Below are positions 46,425-58,937 of a stretch of DNA of 64,000 bases, in pieces. How positions within the stretch are numbered: position 1 is the first letter of the stretch; each line of letters opens with the position of its first letter. This DNA is from Leucocoprinus leucothites (Eukaryota > Basidiomycota > Agaricomycetes > Agaricales > Agaricaceae). A program made the translations under genes and the position numbers. The notes under the pieces are model-generated. The model worked only from the letters and a program-made list of their open reading frames with translations. It was not told the origin of the DNA and searched no databases. Location of the stretch: contig JAACJO010000012.1 in the NCBI GenBank assembly GCA_013368445.1, positions 1,116,001 to 1,180,000 on the forward strand, written 5' to 3'.

Positions 46425-47184
46425 CTAGTGGCATGCCATGCCTTTGCCATTAGTAGAGTCCCCAAGCACTGCGTCAGTGTCCATCGATGACCCGAATATA
46501 AAGTGGCCGATTGCGGCTCCGAGGACAACAGCGAGGATGAGATACGCCTATGTCATTTCTTAGTCCAGTTAGTTGACAATTTTGGGGCACGTACATTATA
46601 AGTCATGAAGACCAGCATGAGGAAGAATGATAGGAATACAGTGGCGCCATAGAGAGCGGCTCTGGTCAACCGAGGGATAAGAGGGACAGGGGTACTGCGC
46701 TCGCGGTCAGCAGGCTAACCAGGCCATCTACTCCATTCTTTACTCACCCTGGAGGGCTGGCTTTGGATAGACGGCCAGTGGTAAGACCCAGCCCTGCATT
46801 TCCATTGTCGCGTTCTGGTGAGGATCTGGTGCTAGGCAGGCGGATTGGGGCCTTGCCTTTCGCCCTCAGGGATTGCGCGAGGTTCTGGTCAAAGCGGCGA
46901 GAGAAAATGCGTAGATACTCGTAGAAGACGCCAAGACCGACTATGGCGAGGAAAGAGAAGGCAAAAGCGGCTGTAGAAGTGATATGCCAGCTGCGGAAGA
47001 CGATGCAAGTGTCGATGACATTGGTATTCCTGTGAGAGTGCTTCTGTCAGGGAAGGCGGTCAAATAACGAGCGAGAAGTGTACCAGAGCATATCCATCGT
47101 GCATTCGTGCATGGGCATATCATGACCGCCGTGGCCGCCATGGCCACCATGTTCAAGGATGTGCATGTTGTGGTCGTGGTTCAT
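46425..47184 (-). CDS. CTR-family copper transporter
   Basis: High-affinity copper(I) uptake protein of about 200 residues, trimeric in the plasma or vacuolar membrane. The N terminus is rich in His and Met (HGGHGGHGGHDMPMHECTMDM), the metal-capturing ectodomain. Helix 1: STAAFAFSFLAIVGLGVFYEYL. A cytoplasmic loop of about 70 residues follows. Helix 2, LYGATVFLSFFLMLVFMTYN, holds the MxxxM motif (MLVFM), and helix 3, AYLILAVVLGAAIGHFIFG, the GxxxG motif (GAAIG); both are signatures of CTR proteins. The C terminus is short and ends GMACH, a Cys-His end as in family members that bind copper. Introns fall after the first Trp and after the MTYN of helix 2. Confidence 0.93.
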
Positions 47185-47431
47185 TGGAGGTGAGATAGGC
47201 GCTGACTACGGGTCGCCTAGGTGTGTGTTTAGTCGCTAAACTGACAGATTTGTGATGACGGAGTTTAGTTTAGGATCAATAGACAAACAATACGGAGATA
47301 GGGGCTCCATGTCATGGCACCTGGCCTCAGGTGGCAGCAGAATGGGTAGCTATTACAGAGGACAGGGAATCGTAAAGGTTCAGAGCTGATATAAAAAACA
47401 CTGAGGCTCCCGAGGTACTCGATCGATATTG

Positions 47432-48018
47432 TCATTCATCCAGTTGCCAATTGTTCTCTTTCACGAGTCGCTCGCGCTCGAGCAAATATTTACCTAGTAG
47501 AGGGGCGAGTCAGAACTAGACAACGGAGAGAAATGAGGGACATACCTTCTTTATATTTCTGAGAAAAGTCAGCAGCTTTATGATAGTACCACCCCAGCCG
47601 GTCGTTGCATCCCATGCAAAAGACATCGGCCACAGTATGCACTCCAGTTCTGCAGAATTGCAAGTGAGATGGGCCCCAAGGGAACTGAGGGAGCGGTATT
47701 ACAGTAGTTCCCTGTCTTCGCGTCTGCCGAACTTGATATTCGTCGCGGAGTGCATCAGGCTGAAGATTTTGAATAGCGCACATTAATGTTTTATGATCCG
47801 GGACGCACTAGCCGCGGCCGTCTCGTCCAGAGAAGGCCTTACTGATCACTTCGTCTTGTAAAGCCTGAGAGAGATATTTAGATGGTATTGGAGAAGATAC
47901 ACAGGAAACCTACAATGACTGCTGAGCATTTCGAGCATATGAACGTCGGCTGGTCGTCATAAACGAGAACCACCTGAGTCTTGGTATCAGAATTGGGGGA
48001 AAGCGAGTTATAAGTCAT
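47432..48018 (-). CDS. Yippee-family zinc-binding protein
   Basis: Small zinc protein with the Yippee fold. Joined exons give about 127 residues: FICSKCSAVI (first zinc CxxC), ALQDEVISKAFSGRDGRGY, ATNIKFGRREDRELL, TGVHTVADVFCMGCNDRLGWYYHKA (second CxxC), SQKYKEG, KYLLERERLVKENNWQLDE. Three introns split Tyr of GRGY, Thr of TGVH and the segment after KYKEG. Yeast Moh1 and human YPEL5 belong here and are linked to the GID/CTLH ubiquitin ligase. Start at 48018 is the nearest Met, but the frame stays open upstream after a CACTAG splice acceptor (near 48097), so a longer N terminus is possible. Confidence 0.85.
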
Positions 48019-48288
48019 GGCGTAGTTTGGATGAACGGTATCTGTCCCTAGCACAAGAGAGTCAGGCCATGTATTGGCAAGGAGCGCACCACCGAGCTAG
48101 TGGTTAGACGGAGGAAGACTAAACCGGGTAGATCAAAACTTGGTCTAGGGTTAGGGTCACACATGCACTAGACCCATCTCTGACTTGGTTCACTTGCACA
48201 ATTCCAACTGCGACTGCATACTCACTGTCGACACAATTTCTGGATCAATACACACACAGGAGAGGCGTCTCAGGAACACTGATACCCC

Positions 48289-51200
48289 ATGCACAACGAT
48301 GATCTGCCTCACGAAGTAATTCTGGCAATTCAACGTGTGCTCCAAGCACCTTCAATTGAACTCTCGGAACCACCGAATGTGCTGCCTCATGACTTCAACT
48401 CTGTTGCAATATTGAACGAATTCTTTCCTGATGGTGTGTCACTTGCTCTCATACGTTTTACCTCAGATTTTAACGCGATTTTTCAGAGGCCTCTCTGGCA
48501 CACATCGAGTCCGTGAACCTGAAGCTTAACGAGACGCAGCAAAAGTTACAGAGAGAGATAGATGATCTTCAGAAAGAGCTCAAGGAAAATCAAGATCCAG
48601 AGAGGATGTCGTTGATACAGGAGATGATCTCCGTAGGTTCAGCAGCAATAGCCGTTGCTTCTGCTAAGCTCCCTCCAGGATTTGCTTGGCCAGATGTCTC
48701 GTATACGAGAGAAGGCTACAGAGTCCGAAGCTGTTGTTCGAAATATCACGAAGGATATTCAAGTCCTGGATCTTGCGAAGAAGAATCTCATAACGAGCAT
48801 GATCACACTGCGCCGGCTGCAGATGCTAGGTTTGTTTCGCTATTTCTCTTGCGTCAATGCATCCTGACCATTTCACTCCAGTCAACGCTATGACTCAGTT
48901 GGAAGATTTTATTAAGGAGAGGCGGTACAAGGAGGTGTCCGAGTCCTTAGCGGTACGAGCACTATTCTGGGTTCAAATGTGTAGAACGCTGAATGTGACT
49001 CTCCCAGACTGTCAAGGAGATTTCCGCCACATTCAAAGAATATGCCTCCGTCCAGCGAATTTCCCAAGTGCTGAGACGAATACAAGAAATACAGGGCGAA
49101 CTTCGGGTCCAGCTAGATGCTGACTTCGACGCATTGTAAGATCTCCTGGCTATACACCGTACTTCAACTCACTGTTCGCTGAAGCTTCCTCCAAGACACC
49201 GCAAAGCAGATCAAACCAGCCTTGATCACCCAGGCATGTCTTGTGGTAGACGTTTTAGGGATAGATTCTCGTTCACACCTATTGGACCGATATGTTGCAC
49301 TGGAACTCAAGGAATACCGACGCATATTTAGAACGAACGATGAAGCAGGCCAGTTGGATAACCTCTCAAGACGATTTGCGTGGTTTCGGCGACTAATACA
49401 AAGTCATGAACTCGAGCAAGGGAGGGTGTTTCCGTCGCAGTGGAGGGTTGGGTGGTTCCTTTTAGCCAAATTTGCTGAGATAACCAGGTGAAAACTCGTT
49501 TGGGCGGTTTAAGAAAGTTATCAATTGACCCTTCATCCACCAGAGATGATATTGCAACACTCCTCTCAAAAGCTGCCCCAAGTCTGACAGTAAAGTCGTT
49601 GTTGGACGATCTTCAGCAAACGATTGAGTTTGAAATGTCCATGGCAAAGAAATGGGCTACTTCGGTAAGGAATTTATTTTGCCCTTTATTCTCAAGCACG
49701 CATTTATCCCGATTTGAAAAGTTTGGTGAAATGCTCAAATTCACGGGTGGCTCAAACCAGTCGCAGAAAGCCATCTCAACTGCCTTCGAGCCACATCTTG
49801 GGATTTTTGTTGATGCTCAGGACAAGTGAGTGCCTTCTTGCCTGAGTGCTCTTACATTCCTTATCCGTGAGTCTGTAGAGCCCTGGCGGAGATGCTTGCA
49901 CCTCATCGAAAAAAGGGAAAGCCCCCGCCACGGACATCTTTGGATACGACGCGGACATCCACAGACGAAGAATCAAAGGATGAGCAACCCATGGTTGTTC
50001 TGCCTTCGTCGACTGAATTGTTCTACCTATACGGACAAAGTCTTGATCAATGTGCCAAGTTGTCTGTTGGCCAACCATTGTTCGATCTTTGTAATCTCCA
50101 GAAGAAGTGGCTGCGAATATATGCGGGTACGTATTTATCTCTTGCCTCCGTTGCCTTCGCTTGCTGAATTCTAAAATAGAAGAGGTTCTATCTTTGAGCA
50201 TGCATAAACAACGGTAAGTACTATTGTAATCACAAAGTCGAGGTTTCCATGACCATTGTTGCTTAGCGCTTCAGCGCGGAAATCAACTGATTCGCGATAT
50301 GATATTCAAGAGATAAAACAAGCTTGCCTAGTAATAAACACCGCAGACTATTGTCAGGCGACATCTTCGGAGGTAGGTCCTGGTTATCGCTTTTGTTCAG
50401 TTTCTGAACTTAGTTCACAGCTGGAGGAGAAGATCAAGGAGAAAATCAATCTTGACTTTAAGGACAAGGTAACGCTTCAGAACGAACGCGATCTTTTCGT
50501 CAGGTACTTCCTGTCCTATCATGCCTTGATATGCTTTAATTACCGCACCTCTCGTAGTGTTATTTCCGGAGCCATTACTGCGCTCTTACGCGAAGTCGAG
50601 AACACTACTGATGCGTATTTCACGACAATGTCACGGTCAAACTGGTCAAATCTCAATCAAGTTAGCGGACAATCCCCATACGTTGGAGACCTAGTCAAGG
50701 CTGCAGAACAAGTCGTGGAGGCTATCAAGCCCTTGATAGAACAGAAGAAGTATCTCCGCAACTTTTTGGACAAGGTTTGTAGGTATGTTGGGGACATTCC
50801 CGTGCCTTCTTCTAGACTACATCACTTCCCTCCTTGAAACACCTTCGATTCACGGAATGGCTACTGAAGCTATTGATTTCAGCTTAATGTTGACCAAGTT
50901 TACCAATGCGCTTGTGAGAAGCAGACCATTGAAGGAAATCGGAGCGGAACAGGTACGCACCCATTTAAACATAGCATGCCAAGAATGCTCATGTGCTGAT
51001 ATGGACTGATGTTCATCTAGCTTTTAATAGACCTGCAGGTGGTGAAAGGCTATTTGACAAAGATGCCCGGAGAAGGTCTAGTGACAAATATGTATGCTTT
51101 TATCTCCACCTTCACTTCTCTCAGTGATTCACGTGTAACTGTCTGGACGTTGACAGATACTCTAAGGCGCTGACAAAAACAACATCGCGATTGGAGTCCC

Positions 51201-51811
51201 TCCTTAAGGTCATTGTTACGCCAATGGTACGTGCCAATCACATTTTTAGCACAAGCGCGCTAACGACGCGATGGGCTATAGGACCCGAAAGAGAACTTCA
51301 TACTCAACTATACAATTCTCATTGGTGATGCTTCGTTGATTAATTTCCAAAAGGTAAGAAAACTCTCAGGTCTAGATGTACGGTTTTCTCACCCAGTCTT
51401 CTGACTCCTTGAAAACCCGTAGATTCTTGATCTCAAAGGAATTCCCCGGGCTATGGAACAAGACCTCGAAGATACATTCCTCATGATCACCAGTACCAAA
51501 AACGACCTGGATAGCACATCGTTTCTGTCTTCCCTTGATATGGATCCACAACTCACAGGCTATGCGACTGGTGGGGCAGGTGGTACTCTCTTTAGTCCAG
51601 CGGTCTCGCTCCCTCTTGGCACGGCGTCCGCTACCGAGGGATTATTCCATAGTACCAGTACTTCAACCCAGGGCCGAGTACACCTGCAACAGGCACTAGT
51701 ACACCCGATGGTACGGGTAGGGGCGGCGCGACAAGTGAGACCAAGGTATTTTCCGATTTCAGGAGATTTGTGAGCTTTGGCTTGAGGAAGGATACGGTAG
51801 GACCGTCGTAA
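48289..51811 (+). CDS. VPS53: VPS53, GARP tethering complex subunit
   Basis: Core subunit of the GARP complex (with Vps51, Vps52, Vps54) that tethers endosome-derived vesicles to the trans-Golgi. About 850 residues from some fifteen exons. The N-terminal region has LNEFFPDEASLAHIESV, as in the Vps53 N-terminal domain, then a coiled coil (KLNETQQKLQREIDDLQKEL), DLLGQMSRIREKATESEAVV, RNITKDIQVLDLAKKNLITS and ITLRRLQML. Downstream come LQDTAKQIKPALITQACLVV and ELKEYRRIFRTNDEAGQLDN. The end was placed at 51811 (EFVSFGLRKD-like SDFRRFVSFGLRKDTVGPS) using an intron beginning GTCTCG at about 51600; without it the frame ends at 51773 with a less plausible tail. The neighbour upstream, Yippee, is divergent. 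Confidence 0.85.
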
Positions 51812-52140
51812 TCTTGTCGTTTCACGGATGTTGTTGTAACGCTTTAACGATCGCGCGTCAATTCTTTCAAGTTTATATTGGATGGGTATTGGAATGATGA
51901 ATGATTTAGTGTGCATTATGTACAGTAAGGAATGTGAGCCGTTACAAAGATAGCGGTATCAAAGCGAGTTCAGGTGGTAGTACAGTATGTTGACTGATAG
52001 TAAGCAATGAAAGCCGGGCATAGACTGGATGGAAAGAACAGAGATGAAGCTAGTAATACAATGGAGTGACAGGTAAAGATCATGCTGAACAGTCCTTGTA
52101 ACCCTTGTATAAATGAAGAAAGAAAGTAAAAGGTGAAATG
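51812..52140. other. Convergent 3' intergenic region
   Basis: About 330 bases between the ends of VPS53 and the large membrane protein gene. Nothing recognisable beyond untranslated sequence. Confidence 0.5.
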
Positions 52141-55100
52141 CTACAGATTTGAAGGTTTCAAAAATCCGCTAAGGGGCGTCCGCGGTGTTGCACTTCCGCT
52201 ACCGCTCCCACCGGTAGCACTACCCCCAAACACCCTTTGAACTATTGAACCACTACCCTGTTGCGGCTGTGGCTGTTCCTGCTGAGGATTGAATCGCTGA
52301 GGAGTCAAGGGCGTGGAAGGTAAAGGAGGATGTGCAATCGAGTGTTGGCGAGCATACTGTATTCGCCCTGTTTCAAGATCCAAATCGGACTCGGTTCCGA
52401 CACTAGTTCGGAAATGAACCTCGGAAATGGAGTAAGGGAAGCTATCCGTAGGTGAGTCTGCCGCGGTTTCGTTGTTGTAGCCGGAGTGAGAGGTTTCATG
52501 ATGGTCGTCGATATCGTTGTCGTCGCTTGGATCGCGCATGTGTTGTCTGGACGCCCGTGCACCACCTCTGGTTGTTCCGGATGTACTCGGCACGTGAAGT
52601 CGTTGTCCAAATTCATTTCTGCGAGGAGCAGGGCTAAAGACTGGTATGCTGGCTGTAGGCGACATTAATGAAGGTGATGGTTCGACACCGGCAAATCCTT
52701 CAGGCATATTTGGCGACGGGGGTATAGCGAGCGGGAATGGGAAAATGTTACGATTTAATATCAGCTCAGACGCCACTTGACCAGACTGTGCTGCAGGAGA
52801 ACCATAACCAGAGCTAGACGAAGACTCGGACCGGGTACGAGCAGTGTGCGAGGTTGTATTACTCCATTTTGATTTCAAGCCTCCACTCGGAGTAGGGATA
52901 ATATTGCGGCCTGGAAGTTGCATCGACCAGTGCCTGGTCGAGTCGGTGGTTCCGATACTCGTATTGCGTTCCACCCCGGTTGCCTCAGAAGTACGTCGAG
53001 AATGGAGGGAGGAAGGTTGGGAGCTAAAGTCGATAAAGGAAGATGTACCTGCAAATTCAGGCGGTTGAGTGGCACCCTGTCCGGCCTCTGCACTGGTCAA
53101 GTTTGAGTCGGCGGTTACTGGGGAGGTATCCGAAGTCTCGGTAAGGGGAATAACACCCGAAGGAGGCGATTGACCGCTAATAGGTGTCAACCTGAACCTT
53201 GACTTGATCTGCTTCTCGTCTTCCCCAGTCTTCCTTCCCTGTCCTTTGTCTTCGTTTAGACTAGTAGGGGTAGTGCTTGAGCTGGGAGGGACATTTTCAA
53301 AGCGGACTCTCGAGGCAGTAGATAGCCTTCTTACAGTCCCATCACTTGGGTCACCACCATCACCACCGTCGCCTGATCCGATTGAACCTCCTTCGACGAG
53401 AATACCGCTTGAACTAGGGGCACCAGCCAAAGCGGCAGCTTCGGCGAATGATTGAACAGCACCAGGTGATCCGAGGCCTGCGGCGTCGCCAGAGGATGAA
53501 CGGGCTTTGAATCTTCTTTCGTTATTGGAGGAAGACGACGAGGATGAAGGCGGAGCAGGACTGTTGGTACCAGGCGGTGTTGGAGCATGGCTCTGATCGA
53601 AACTGAGCTTGAAAGGTGACGACTCTGGAACGCTCAAGTACGAAGAAGGTGGTGAAGTAACAGCTTGTGGGTGTAGTCGTTCTCTGGCACGTAATTCGCT
53701 TGGTCTTATATCTGGCCCACGAGGATGTGATTGAGGTGGGGGACGGGATTGAGGTGAGGTAGAGGATGATGATGTTGATGGAATGGGAATGGGTGGAAGA
53801 GCACGGATGGGTGAACCAGGTCTTGTTCCCGAGGTGGATGCTGAGTTTGAGGGTATGGCCACGGGGGGAGCAGCGACTGACGCCGCTGTGTCCCTAGATG
53901 TATTATCGCTAGCCTTTGGCTCATGACCAGTATTTGCAATGTCTGATCGAGACCGGTCAGAGGGTATCTCTTCGCGAGGCGGTGACGGAAGCTGGCGTTG
54001 CCTCCTCTCTGTCTTCACTTCACCCTCCTTCTGTTCCCTCTCCCGTTCTTTACCCTTCGCTTTGCTTCGCCTCCGTTCCGTACTCCTCGAAGTGCTGATC
54101 CTAGGACTCAGACCACGGAGGGCAGCACGCACTGAGATGGGGCTACCGACACTGGATGAACCTCCGCCAACTCCCAGAATATGCATACCGGTCGGTTGAT
54201 CTTGAGCAGATTGTGTAGGTTGTTGTTGTGCAAGAAAGGGGACGGCAGGGATTTCCTCACTTAACGAGCTAGGTCCATGAAAGTCTCCTGGAACACCCAA
54301 TTCCCGTGATTGACTCTGTGGTGATCGAGTAACACTCCTCGGAACGCTTGGTGGTGAGGACGCATTTGATCCCGAGGCCGAGACGGACGCAGCGTATGAA
54401 GGTGGCTGTATATCGAGATATCCTGTCATATTCGGGTTTGATGCGTACGACAGTGATGTAAATCCCGACAATGATTCATCATCGCGTGGGGCATGATGAT
54501 GATTACCATGACCTGAACTCTCGCCTCGTCTCGAACTTGAGCTAAGGCGGAATGGGAATGCAATACTGCCGATGCGACTGCTAAAACGACCTTTACCCTT
54601 TCCGTTGCCGTGGCCATTTCCAGATCCCGATTGATGGGTACCCGAGCGTCTCTTGCCAAAACGGCCAAAGGAGCGACTCGAAGATTGAGTGCTTACACTT
54701 TTCATGCGGCCGGCACGCACACCATTCCCTGCACCTCCATCCGTGCCGGGATCATATGTCCCGTAAATGAAACCACGGGTGCCATTCTCGCTGTCATGAA
54801 GGTCGCTACGAACTCCGTATTCTGACGCCGGAGATTTTTCATCTGAGTGACGAAAGTTGAGTCCCAAGGCAGTCAGACCGGAGAGCGTGTTGATGTCTCT
54901 CTTCCAACGGGTAAAACCACTGAAACCGCTCTTGCCACTGTCACGGTGACCGTGGCGGCCGCCATCACCACCACCAATCACACCACCACCGCTTCTGGGA
55001 GAGCTGCTACCACGACCAATAGCATTTTCTGCATCAGGTATAACGTCGTCAGGATGACCACCGCCTGAGGCCTCACGCTGTGGATGCCCGATGTCCAAAA

Positions 55101-56650
55101 CAGCTCCCGGTCCAGTTGCGGGTATTTCTTCTATCACCGCTACAGCCGGTTCTTGGTCCTTTTCTTGAGGATAAGTTGAGTCCCGGTGAGTTCGGAAAAT
55201 AGGTTTTCTGGGGTGATGGAAACGCGAAGCGGGGGAGACATAAGCGAAGTCAAGGTCGCGTTGATTCTGGTAGTGCCGCCGCCGCCGTTGTCGTCGCCTA
55301 GGTCTCCATATGCAAAAGTAGAAAAGAAGAGCAGTGAGAATGACAAAGGTGAGGAAGCCGGCCAAGACAAGTGCAGCGATGGTTCCTCGTGTGAACCGAT
55401 TGCTGAGTGCGGGTGGAGGTGCTGGAGGAGGTGGAAATGTTGTATTGGAGGAAGGACCATTGTTTCCAGGCGGAGGGAGGGCACTGGAAGAAACGGTATT
55501 TTTAGTAACATATCATTTGGAAATCGGGAGATCAAGAAGCAAAGACGAAAATTAAAAGACGTGTGGATCAGGAGGGATATATGGGAAGGCCGAAGAGATG
55601 AACCGAGGGAAATGTCATGGCTGGAAGATGAGAACGACATACGTGGGATCCCCCGAGGAAAACGTAATAAAGCCTCCTGACTTGAGCTGGAGAAGGCCGC
55701 CTTCATTGCGTATAGTGATCTGATGGGTAGTGTTGGCGGCAAGACCAGAAGCGAAGAAGAGGAGAGTGTTGGTGTTGGTGAAGGATGAGCGGGCGGAGAA
55801 AATGGGGGATTGGCGGTCGTCAAGAAGGACAGAGTAGTTGCCAGAATCTGGCGATGCTGTACCAAAGATGCGAACAGATATACCTATCGGAGCGTAAGGT
55901 TTGATTTGGTTAGATGATGGGTGATTAGTGCATGTGGAGGAAAAGAGGGGGACATACCAGAGAATGTGACCCTTGCCGTATCGCTCTGGATCTGGGACTG
56001 ATGTATAGGAGGTTGGGAAGTAGAGAGGAAAGACCACTGGCCGAAGAAATTGATGTTGTCGTCGCCAACAGTATGTTCGGTGAAGATGATCCTTGAGGGA
56101 GGCAGACGGATGAGCACGGCATTCAAGAAAAGGAAGATAGAACTGACTCTGAAAAGTTGTCTGGGGGAGGACTGGTTATAACGGCTTTGTCAAAGACGAG
56201 GAGAGAGTCCTGTGCGTCCGGTATGTTTGCAGTGAGAGAAATAGAATGGCGTGCATTTGAAAGCCCCTCAAAAGAAGTGAGGAGGTTGGATGTTGCGTTG
56301 GTCTGGTTGGGTTGGATTGCAGCGCCATCAAGGGTGAGGTTGAAGGAAGCGCTAGCAGTCGTGTTGCCGAAGAGTTGGATGGAAGTACCTAAACCGGGTG
56401 TGAGGACCAGACTAGAGATGGAAGAAACGAGCTCACCATTCCACTCGAGTGTGACCGAAGCGCCGTTGAGTGAAGTTATGTGTTGGCTCTGACCAACAGC
56501 AATCTGGCCAAGGGAGGAGACAAAGCCAGAGTTGACAAGGTACGGGTTCCAGCCCGCGGAGAGGTTGGGAAAGGTGAGGGTGTCACCAAAAGGGGAGTAG
56601 GCGATAGCTGGAGAGGAGTCGTCCACAGAGAACTGGACGGGACTGGCCAT
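52141..56650 (-). CDS. Large single-pass membrane protein with two ectodomains
   Basis: Joined exons on the minus strand encode about 1400 residues. The ectodomain has two similar beta-rich modules. First: AIAYSPFGDTLTFPN, SVTLEWNGELVSSI, TSIQLFGNTTASASFNLTLD and GLSNARHSISL. Second: SEIIFTEHTVGDDNINFFGQ, SDTARVTFSGISVRIFGT, GNYSVLLDDRQSPIF and GLAANTTHQITI. The resemblance of IQLFG/VRIFG and of the following strands indicates tandem duplication. A Pro-rich stem and a transmembrane helix (IAALVLAGFLTFVILTALLFYFCIW) then a basic stop-transfer WRPRRRQRRRRH follow. The cytoplasmic tail of about 1000 residues is disordered, Ser/Gly/Pro rich. Such proteins are common in agarics, function unknown. 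The signal-peptide-like sequence lies upstream of the first in-frame Met, so an extra 5' exon is likely. Confidence 0.75.
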
Positions 56651-56731
56651 GGAGGCATGAGAGGCGGAGAGAAGGAAGGGCAGGAGGAGATAAAGGGCAG
56701 TAGCACTGATGGCCCATCACTCAACTTCACC

Positions 56732-58550
56732 ATGTCCTCTCTTTTCCCCACACTCCGACCCGGTGATCCCGCTCTCCTTCACCAAATTCACAAAGCTGCT
56801 CTCTCGGCTGCCCCTGCTGCCCCCCCATTAGACCAAGTCATCCTCCAGGCTCTTCTCACGTGTCTCGTCGCACAAGATGCTCATCTCATCATTCGCACAA
56901 CTGAGGAAGATGTTGGGCCTGTCGCCCGTCTCGTCGTCTGGGTAATCTGCCCCCCTCTTTCCTTCGCTTCTTCTTTCTGACACGCTTGGTGCAAGATTCT
57001 ATCATCTGTCTTTGACTACTCGACCCATAAACTCAAAATCCGCCCAAAACTACAGTCTACATCTTACTTGGCCACCCATGATTATTTCCTTAGATCCCTC
57101 TTCTTCCCCACCTCGTCCTCTTCATCAGCATCCCAGGATGAAGGCTCAGAACCAAATAAACCACGTAAGGCCCCATCCCGTCGTTCCCGGACGCTGAGAG
57201 CAAGTCCTATCTCTCCAATTCACATGGAGTCGACGTCGCTGTCAAACGTCTCATCCAAGTCTCCAATCGGTCATCACCCCAAATCCTCTAGCCCGGATTC
57301 CGGCCTCCATCATCACAGCCATGTCGGAATTAATCTGCATACGGGGAATACCCCATCAACCAAGTTTCCCCGTGCCATCGTTATTTCTGGACTCGAAAAT
57401 GCCGCAATTTCCTCTCAGCGCGCACTTGCACAGGTCTTGGCAGAAAAGCGCATATCTTTTGACGCCAACCGTGACGGCCGAAATCAACAGGATGGTCGCC
57501 ATGATTCAGACCCGGATGCCTTCAAGGGCACATGCAACTTGCCCGATGGATTTATCCTCGTTTACGTCTGTCCTGCTGATACGAGGGAAAGACCGAATCT
57601 ACACAACTCTCTTGTACGTGTATCCCCCATTCTGTCCTGATCATCAAGTTCTTATCATATGCTACCAGCTCGACAAGTTTGCCATGAGCTGTAATATTAC
57701 TCTAAAGTCTCACATCCGAAATGCCTTACAGCCCCCTCCTGTCTCCCCTATCGTTCGCACTAATTCTGGCGCCTATTCTTCATCTTCCACGGCCTTGGCC
57801 AGCTCTGGTACCACCCCTCTGCCTTCACCCCATATAGCTTCTCCTACAGCCAGACCTCCCTTGCATCCCCGACACACCCAGTCTCACAGCGGTTCTCATT
57901 TGCCTACTCTTTCAAATGCTATCCTTCCTCCCGGGCTCCTGGGTAGCCTGCGTGAGGCATGTACAAAAACACACCTCTCGCCCACACTTTTACTATACCT
58001 CGCAGATCTCTTCTCAGCCACGAGGCATCACGCGCAAGTTGATGGCACATTGCTTACTGCGCGTTGCGTACACGATGCTGAGAAATTAGCGAGGGCTGCG
58101 AGAGTCGTGGGTGCCGATCCAACTGGTGTAGAATTACTTCGCGCCGAAGATAGTCATGACGTCGATGATCTAGACAGGGATGAAGACGACGAGGACTTGC
58201 AATGGCAAGATGATGAACTAGAGGCTGCCGGTACTACCGGTTCATTACGCAAGTCAACCAGTCCACTTAAAGGACGCGAAACACCCTCAGACACCCGACA
58301 GACAGGTCCTTCAGCACCCGTACTAGACGTAACAGAAGTGAACATCGCGAGAATCTTCCCTAGATGTGTTTCTCATCGTCTCAGAATTCGAGATGGCCCT
58401 CGGGAGGAAGTTCTGGCCGGTGCCGTATTCGGCGCTACGTTTGGGGACTCTGTTGCTGAGGAAACGGGGACTGGGGAGGCGTACGTCGACGCATACGAAG
58501 TTCGGCCAACCGTGAAGGATATTCTAGTTAGCGTTATGTCTGAAGTCTAA
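56732..58550 (+). CDS. Magnesium-chelatase-like AAA protein
   Basis: Three exons (56732-56941, 56996-57613, 57669-58550) sum to 1710 bases, 569 residues. Residues around 170-260 read FPRAIVISGLENAAISSQRA, LAQVLAEKRI, LPDGFILVYVCPADTRERPN and LHNSLLDKFAMS. These resemble the second half of MoxR/ChlI-type AAA modules as found in fungal magnesium-chelatase-like proteins. C-terminal segment LLYLADLFSATRHHAQVDGT and LLTARCVHDAEKLARAARVVGADPTG matches the helical lid. No Walker A loop is seen, so ATP binding may be lost. Acidic run DVDDLDRDEDDEDLQW near residue 465. Fungi make no chlorophyll; the role is unknown. It is divergent from the membrane protein with 81 bases between annotated starts. Confidence 0.65.
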
Positions 58551-58937
58551 GTATATACCCCTCTATCTTGACTACCATAGCATGAATCTGATTGGATTTT
58601 GAGGCTTAGTCAGCTTCCCAAAATACAAGCACGATCCGCAGACTGATGTGAAAGCCATGCTCCATCTCCATCTGCACTTTCGCTCTCATCACCTTCTGGC
58701 TGATAAACGCTAACTTTGAGCGCTCAGGGCTCCCATAAACATCGGACTGAATTCTCAAGGGATTCTTGATTATCATCTTTTGTACACGAGGCCCCTCGGC
58801 TCGGCACTCGCTCCGCAAGTCTGACTAGGACGAGGATCCGAGCGTGGTGACGGTGGCTTTGCCTTGACGTTCACTTTGCAGCAGGCTCGAACAACGATCG
58901 ACGACGTATTACGAGCAAAGATATCACGCCCTGTATA
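58551..58937. other. Intergenic: promoter of the Zn2Cys6 gene
   Basis: A 387-base gap between two plus-strand genes. No exon or clear promoter motif recognised. Confidence 0.5.

Noticed and set aside
51453..51773. Alternative VPS53 end at 51773
   Set aside because: The read-through tail is unlike the family, whereas removing a 50-base intron gives a Pro/Thr linker and a charged end. The choice remains provisional.
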